Of a stretch of DNA of 64,000 nt, positions 61,084 to 64,000 are shown piece by piece. Within the stretch, counting starts at the first letter, position 1. Each line of letters begins with the position of its first letter. The stretch lies in the NCBI RefSeq assembly GCF_000186865.1, contig NW_008705565.1, forward strand, positions 253,927 through 317,926. The letters are read 5' to 3'. The translations under genes and the position numbers were made by a program. The stretch is from Aureococcus anophagefferens. Lineage: Eukaryota; Sar; Pelagophyceae; Pelagomonadales; Pelagomonadaceae. The notes beneath the pieces are model-generated. The model was not told the DNA's origin. It did not search any database and saw nothing but the letters and a program-made list of their open reading frames with translations.

Positions 61084-62712
61084 ATGGCAGCTTCTTATAC
61101 GCGATATAGACTCCCTGACACATGGACCAAAGAAAAACACAAGCTCGCCTTCACCGTCGACGGCGTCATGAGCCCGGAGGAGTGCGGCGCGCTCGTGTCG
61201 CGCGCCGCGGCCGTGGGCTGGAAGCCGTCGCCCATGGCGCCGCTGCAGATGGGCCACCGGTCGCGCTTCGACGACGCCGAGCTCGCGTCAACGATCTTCG
61301 AGCGCCTGCGGCCCTACTGCCCCGCCGTGCACCTGCGGCGGCGCCTGCTCGGCCTGACGCCGACGTTCCGCTTCATCAAGTACGCGGTCGGCGCGTCCGT
61401 GTCGCCGCACCCCGACACGTCCGGCGGCGACAAGCACACGCCCGTCGGCGACCCGAACTGCTCGCTGTTCACGTGCCTGCTCTACCTGAACGACGGCTAC
61501 GAGGGCTGCGAGACGTGCCTCCTGCCGTCGCCGGGCTCCGCGCCGCCGCCGGCCGACGCCGCGGACGACGGCTGGCCGCGCGTCTGCGAGGCGCGGGGCG
61601 TCGCGGTGCCGCCCAGGGCGGGCCGCGTCCTCGTCTTCGAGCACGACATCCTGCACGCCTGCCCGCCGCTGCGCGCGGGCGAGAAATTGGTCGTGCGCGT
61701 CGACCTGTGCTACGAGGACGTCGATCTCGACGGCAAGCGGCTGCCGCATCCGTTCCGCGACTCGACGCTCGCGCCGCCGCCGGGCGCGCGGGTGCCGTCG
61801 GCGGGGGGGAAGAAAGCCTTCGCCAAGCTCCTCGGCGGGCGCAAAAAGGAGTCCGTCGCCGACAGGATCCGGAAGCAGCTCGAGGCCGACGCCGCGGCGA
61901 AGCGGCGCCGCGACGCGTTCCCGCGGCCGGCCTTTTCGCGCGAGGGGCTCGCCGGGCGCGCGGCCGTGGTCACGGGCGCCTCCGCGGGCATCGGCGCCGC
62001 GCTGGCGGAGGCTTTGGCCGTCGACCTGGGCATGGTCGTCGTCGCCGTCGCGCGGCGCGCGGAGAAGCTCGAGGTCGCGGCCGCGGCCGCGAAGGCGCGC
62101 GGCGGCGACGTGCGGCCCGTCGTCGGCGACGTCTGCGACGCGGCGACGGTCGCCGAGGCGCTGCGCGTCGCCGCGGCCTGCGACGGCGGCCGGCCGCCGC
62201 GGCTCCTCGTGAACAACGCGGGCCTCGCGCTCGACGGCGCGACGCTCCGCGGCGGCGACGACGCGGCCATCGCCGCGACCTTCGGGGTCAACGCCCTCGC
62301 GCCGGCGACCTGGACGCGCGCCTACCTCGCCGCCCTCGAGGCCGCGGAGGCGCCCGCGGGCCACGTGCTCCACGTGAGCTCCATGTCCGCGCACCGGCCG
62401 CCGAGCGCCGCGGACCTCGGCGTCTACGCGGCGTCCAAGGTCGCGCTCAAGGCCCTCGCCGACGCGGCGCGCGCCGAGCTCCGGGCCGCGAAGCGGCCCT
62501 ACCGCGTCTCCTGCCTCTCGCCGGGCCTCGTCGAGACGGACTTCTACGTCGCCAAGGCGGGGCCGCACGCCGCGGGCCTCGTCTACGCGGCCGCGGAGAC
62601 GCTGGCCGCGCGGGACGTCGTCGACGCGGCGCTCTTCCTCCTGACGGCGCCGCCCCACGTCGAGGTCGCGGACCTCCTCATCAACCCCGTCCGCGCGGCG
62701 GAGGAGGCGTAA
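61084..62712 (+). CDS. 2-oxoglutarate/Fe(II) dioxygenase fused to short-chain dehydrogenase
   Basis: The 542-aa protein starts at ATG 61084. Residues 1-230 are a prolyl-4-hydroxylase-like dioxygenase: FIKYAVGASVSPHPDTSGG gives the iron ligands H109 and D111, CLLYLNDGYEGCETCLLPS is the core strand, and LVFEHDILHACPPLRAGEK gives the distal H191 and 2OG-binding K201. A basic linker (KKAFAKLLGGRKKESVADR) leads to an SDR domain from about residue 290: AVVTGASAGIGAALAEAL, LLVNNAGLALDG, VLHVSSMSAH, YAASKVALKAL and SCLSPGLVETDF. All key residues of both enzymes are kept, so both are probably active. They may act in sequence, hydroxylation then oxidation or reduction. The order is not one I know. Confidence 0.85.
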   Translation: MAASYTRYRLPDTWTKEKHKLAFTVDGVMSPEECGALVSRAAAVGWKPSPMAPLQMGHRSRFDDAELASTIFERLRPYCPAVHLRRRLLGLTPTFRFIKYAVGASVSPHPDTSGGDKHTPVGDPNCSLFTCLLYLNDGYEGCETCLLPSPGSAPPPADAADDGWPRVCEARGVAVPPRAGRVLVFEHDILHACPPLRAGEKLVVRVDLCYEDVDLDGKRLPHPFRDSTLAPPPGARVPSAGGKKAFAKLLGGRKKESVADRIRKQLEADAAAKRRRDAFPRPAFSREGLAGRAAVVTGASAGIGAALAEALAVDLGMVVVAVARRAEKLEVAAAAAKARGGDVRPVVGDVCDAATVAEALRVAAACDGGRPPRLLVNNAGLALDGATLRGGDDAAIAATFGVNALAPATWTRAYLAALEAAEAPAGHVLHVSSMSAHRPPSAADLGVYAASKVALKALADAARAELRAAKRPYRVSCLSPGLVETDFYVAKAGPHAAGLVYAAAETLAARDVVDAALFLLTAPPHVEVADLLINPVRAAEEA

Positions 62713-63216
62713 GGGCCTTTTTTTTGTTTCATCTGATGGCGCGCCCGACCCCCGGCGAGTGAGGCCGATCAGCGACACGGCCTCGCTGCTTTGCTGCCCT
62801 CGCTCGTATGGTCCGGCGCCTTACGCTACGTGAGAAATTTTTCCGCCCGCCGCGCCGCGATCAGACGACGTGGGGGAAGCGCCGGAGCTGGGGTTATGCG
62901 GTTGTGTTGAGCCGCGACGTCGCCGCAACCTCTGCGCGCCTCATGCGCGCCGGAGGCTGATGCGCGGCGCCGTGGACGACGCTCCGCCCCCGCTCCGAGT
63001 GGCGGACCTCGCGGCGATGATTGCGGGCAGCGTTCGACGAGAGACGAGAGACGAGAGGCGCTGCCGCCGTGCCAGGCCCGGCCCGCGCGGCGCCGCGGCG
63101 CCGCCGGGCCGTCGCCCGGCCGGTCCGGCCGGCCGCCGCGCTCCCCCGGACGCCCTTCGACGCGCGCGGCCTTTTCGCAGTCCGCCCGCGACCCGCGCCC
63201 CGTTCCCCAGGTTACG
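62713..63216. other. Intergenic region before eL22
   Basis: Five hundred bases with only Arg/Pro-rich shadow frames. A pyrimidine-rich run with CCCCAG just before 63211 could be the end of a 5'-UTR intron of the eL22 gene. No other feature seen. Confidence 0.3.
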
Positions 63217-63576
63217 ATGGCGCCCGCGAAGCCCAAGACGTCCAAGAAGAAGCAGGCGAAGTTCGTCATCGACTGCTGGCAGCCGGTCGAGGACTCGGTC
63301 CTCGACGTCGCCACGTTCGAGAAGTTCCTCCGGGACTCGATCAAGGTCGGCGGCAAGGCCGGCAACCTCGGCGACTCGGTCACGCTCTCCGTGGACAAGA
63401 CGAAGGTCGTCGTCGCCGCCGAGCTCCCCTTTGCCAAACGCTACCTCAAGTACTTGACGAAGAAGTACCTCAAGAAGCAGCAGCTCCGCGACTACTTGCA
63501 CGTCATCGCGACGAACAAAACCACCTACGAGATGCGGTACTTCTCCATCAACTCCGAGGGCGACGACGAGGCGTAG
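63217..63576 (+). CDS. RPL22: Ribosomal protein eL22
   Basis: ATG 63217 opens a 119-residue frame that matches eL22 along its length: [100 protein letters not shown], and an acidic tail EGDDEA. It is a cytosolic large-subunit protein found only in archaea-eukaryote-type ribosomes. Length is that of the family and no intron is needed in the coding part. Confidence 0.95.
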   Translation: MAPAKPKTSKKKQAKFVIDCWQPVEDSVLDVATFEKFLRDSIKVGGKAGNLGDSVTLSVDKTKVVVAAELPFAKRYLKYLTKKYLKKQQLRDYLHVIATNKTTYEMRYFSINSEGDDEA

Positions 63577-63604
63577 AGCACGCCGCGATTCGCCGACTTC
63601 GCCG

Positions 63605-63611
63605 TATAAAA
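63605..63611 (+). promoter_or_regulatory. Possible TATA box
   Basis: TATAAAA stands 162 bases before the ATG at 63773, between eL22 and the last gene. Spacing implies a 5' UTR of roughly 130 bases. Confidence 0.45.
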
Positions 63612-63772
63612 GTACCCCTCTTCGAACTCGTCGCGTGATCCGTCGGTGGCGCGCGGAGCCGGCCGCGTCGCCAGTGGTCGAGCGCTTTGCGAGGCGTGCG
63701 GCGCGCGCGAGCTCTAGAGGCGACGCGCGCCGCGCGGAGCCTCCGGGGCCAGCGCAGTCGAACGAGAGCAAC

Positions 63773-64000
63773 ATGGTGGTGCTGCAGCTCCTGCTGCTGC
63801 AGCGCGTCGCGGCGATGCGCGCGCCCCGCGCGCCGTCGCTCGCAACGAACCGACGCGCGGCGCTGCGCGGCGCCGCCGCGGTCCTCGCGACGGCGGCGCT
63901 GCCGGCGAGCGCCGCGCCGCCGCCCGTGCCCGGCGCCTTCGACTACTTTTCGCAGTGCGCGAGCGTGCCGCGGGCGCTCGTCATCAACAGCGTCGACGTC
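63773..64000 (+). CDS. Probable thylakoid-lumen protein, N-terminal part only
   Basis: The frame from ATG 63773 runs off the window after 76 codons. The N-terminus has a short hydrophobic signal (VVLQLLLLQRVAAM), a basic and Ser/Thr-containing transit part (RAPRAPSLATN), and then a twin-arginine segment with a second hydrophobic core and A-x-A site (RRAALRGAAAVLATAALPAS). That three-part leader is what a lumen protein imported through the Tat pathway in a secondary plastid would show. The mature part begins PPPVPGAFDYFSQCASVPRA and is not recognised. Confidence 0.6.
   Translation, partial: MVVLQLLLLQRVAAMRAPRAPSLATNRRAALRGAAAVLATAALPASAAPPPVPGAFDYFSQCASVPRALVINSVDV

Overview
The window is nuclear DNA from a photosynthetic eukaryote with a secondary plastid. 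It is very GC-rich and gene-dense, and most genes have no intron or a few short ones. I infer a stramenopile alga, most likely a pelagophyte close to Aureococcus. The evidence is an IspG and other proteins with signal-peptide plus transit-like leaders, a GT48 1,3-beta-glucan synthase, mitochondrial and cytosolic eukaryotic genes on both strands, and short introns flanked by target-site duplications that look like introners. No bacterial operon, CRISPR array, tRNA or rRNA was seen. Because of the high GC, most long open frames are antisense or frame-shifted shadows. Gene starts here were reset to ATG and frames were chosen by recognisable protein motifs.

Layout. 1-6.3 kb: a partial unknown gene, a five-exon TMEM216-like ciliary transition-zone gene, a three-exon RIIa-domain gene, a LYR-motif protein, a FAIM-PDZ protein and Kish/TMEM167. 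6.3-20.5 kb: a mitochondrial pyruvate/branched-chain dehydrogenase kinase with an inserted EF-hand, a WD40/AT-hook protein with an apparent frameshift, a TPR protein, a Cys-rich secreted protein, an SDR, an F-box/actin-related protein, an RNA 3'-phosphate cyclase-like protein, plastid IspG and HisA. 20.7-29 kb: a membrane-anchored EEP-family hydrolase, a proteasome alpha-like protein with a secretory leader, a DDI1-like aspartyl protease, an F-box-like protein, and a convergent ferroportin / FLVCR-like MFS pair. 29-37 kb: a duplicated cluster of guanylate-binding-protein-like GTPase, GT7 glycosyltransferase, GT7 glycosyltransferase and second GBP. 37-46.9 kb: a single-domain voltage-gated channel, an ankyrin protein, a BTB protein, a nucleolin-like protein, an arylsulfotransferase-like protein and a secreted degenerate kinase-like protein. 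47.17-51.74 kb: a 4.6-kb segment bounded by perfect 121-bp terminal inverted repeats that carries a receptor kinase. 51.8-64 kb: glucan synthase, a methyltransferase between imperfect inverted repeats, a retroelement remnant, an SGNH hydrolase broken by an 851-base assembly gap, a 2OG-dioxygenase/SDR fusion, ribosomal protein eL22 and the start of a probable thylakoid-lumen protein.

The strongest signals of novelty are three. (1) The inverted-repeat element 47174-51738 carries a seven-blade FG-GAP receptor whose cytoplasmic part looks like a four-helix MLKL/HeLo-type bundle plus a TKL kinase. (2) Related introner-like introns of 88 and 80 nt lie in the first GBP gene and in glucan synthase, where one copy of the target duplication becomes a GC 5' splice site; the paralogous GBP gene lacks the intron at the same codon. 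(3) There are unusual domain combinations: EF-hand inside a PDK-family kinase, 2OG dioxygenase fused to SDR, GBP with a C-terminal SAM domain, and FAIM fused to PDZ. All functional assignments come from reading the sequence; no database search was run.
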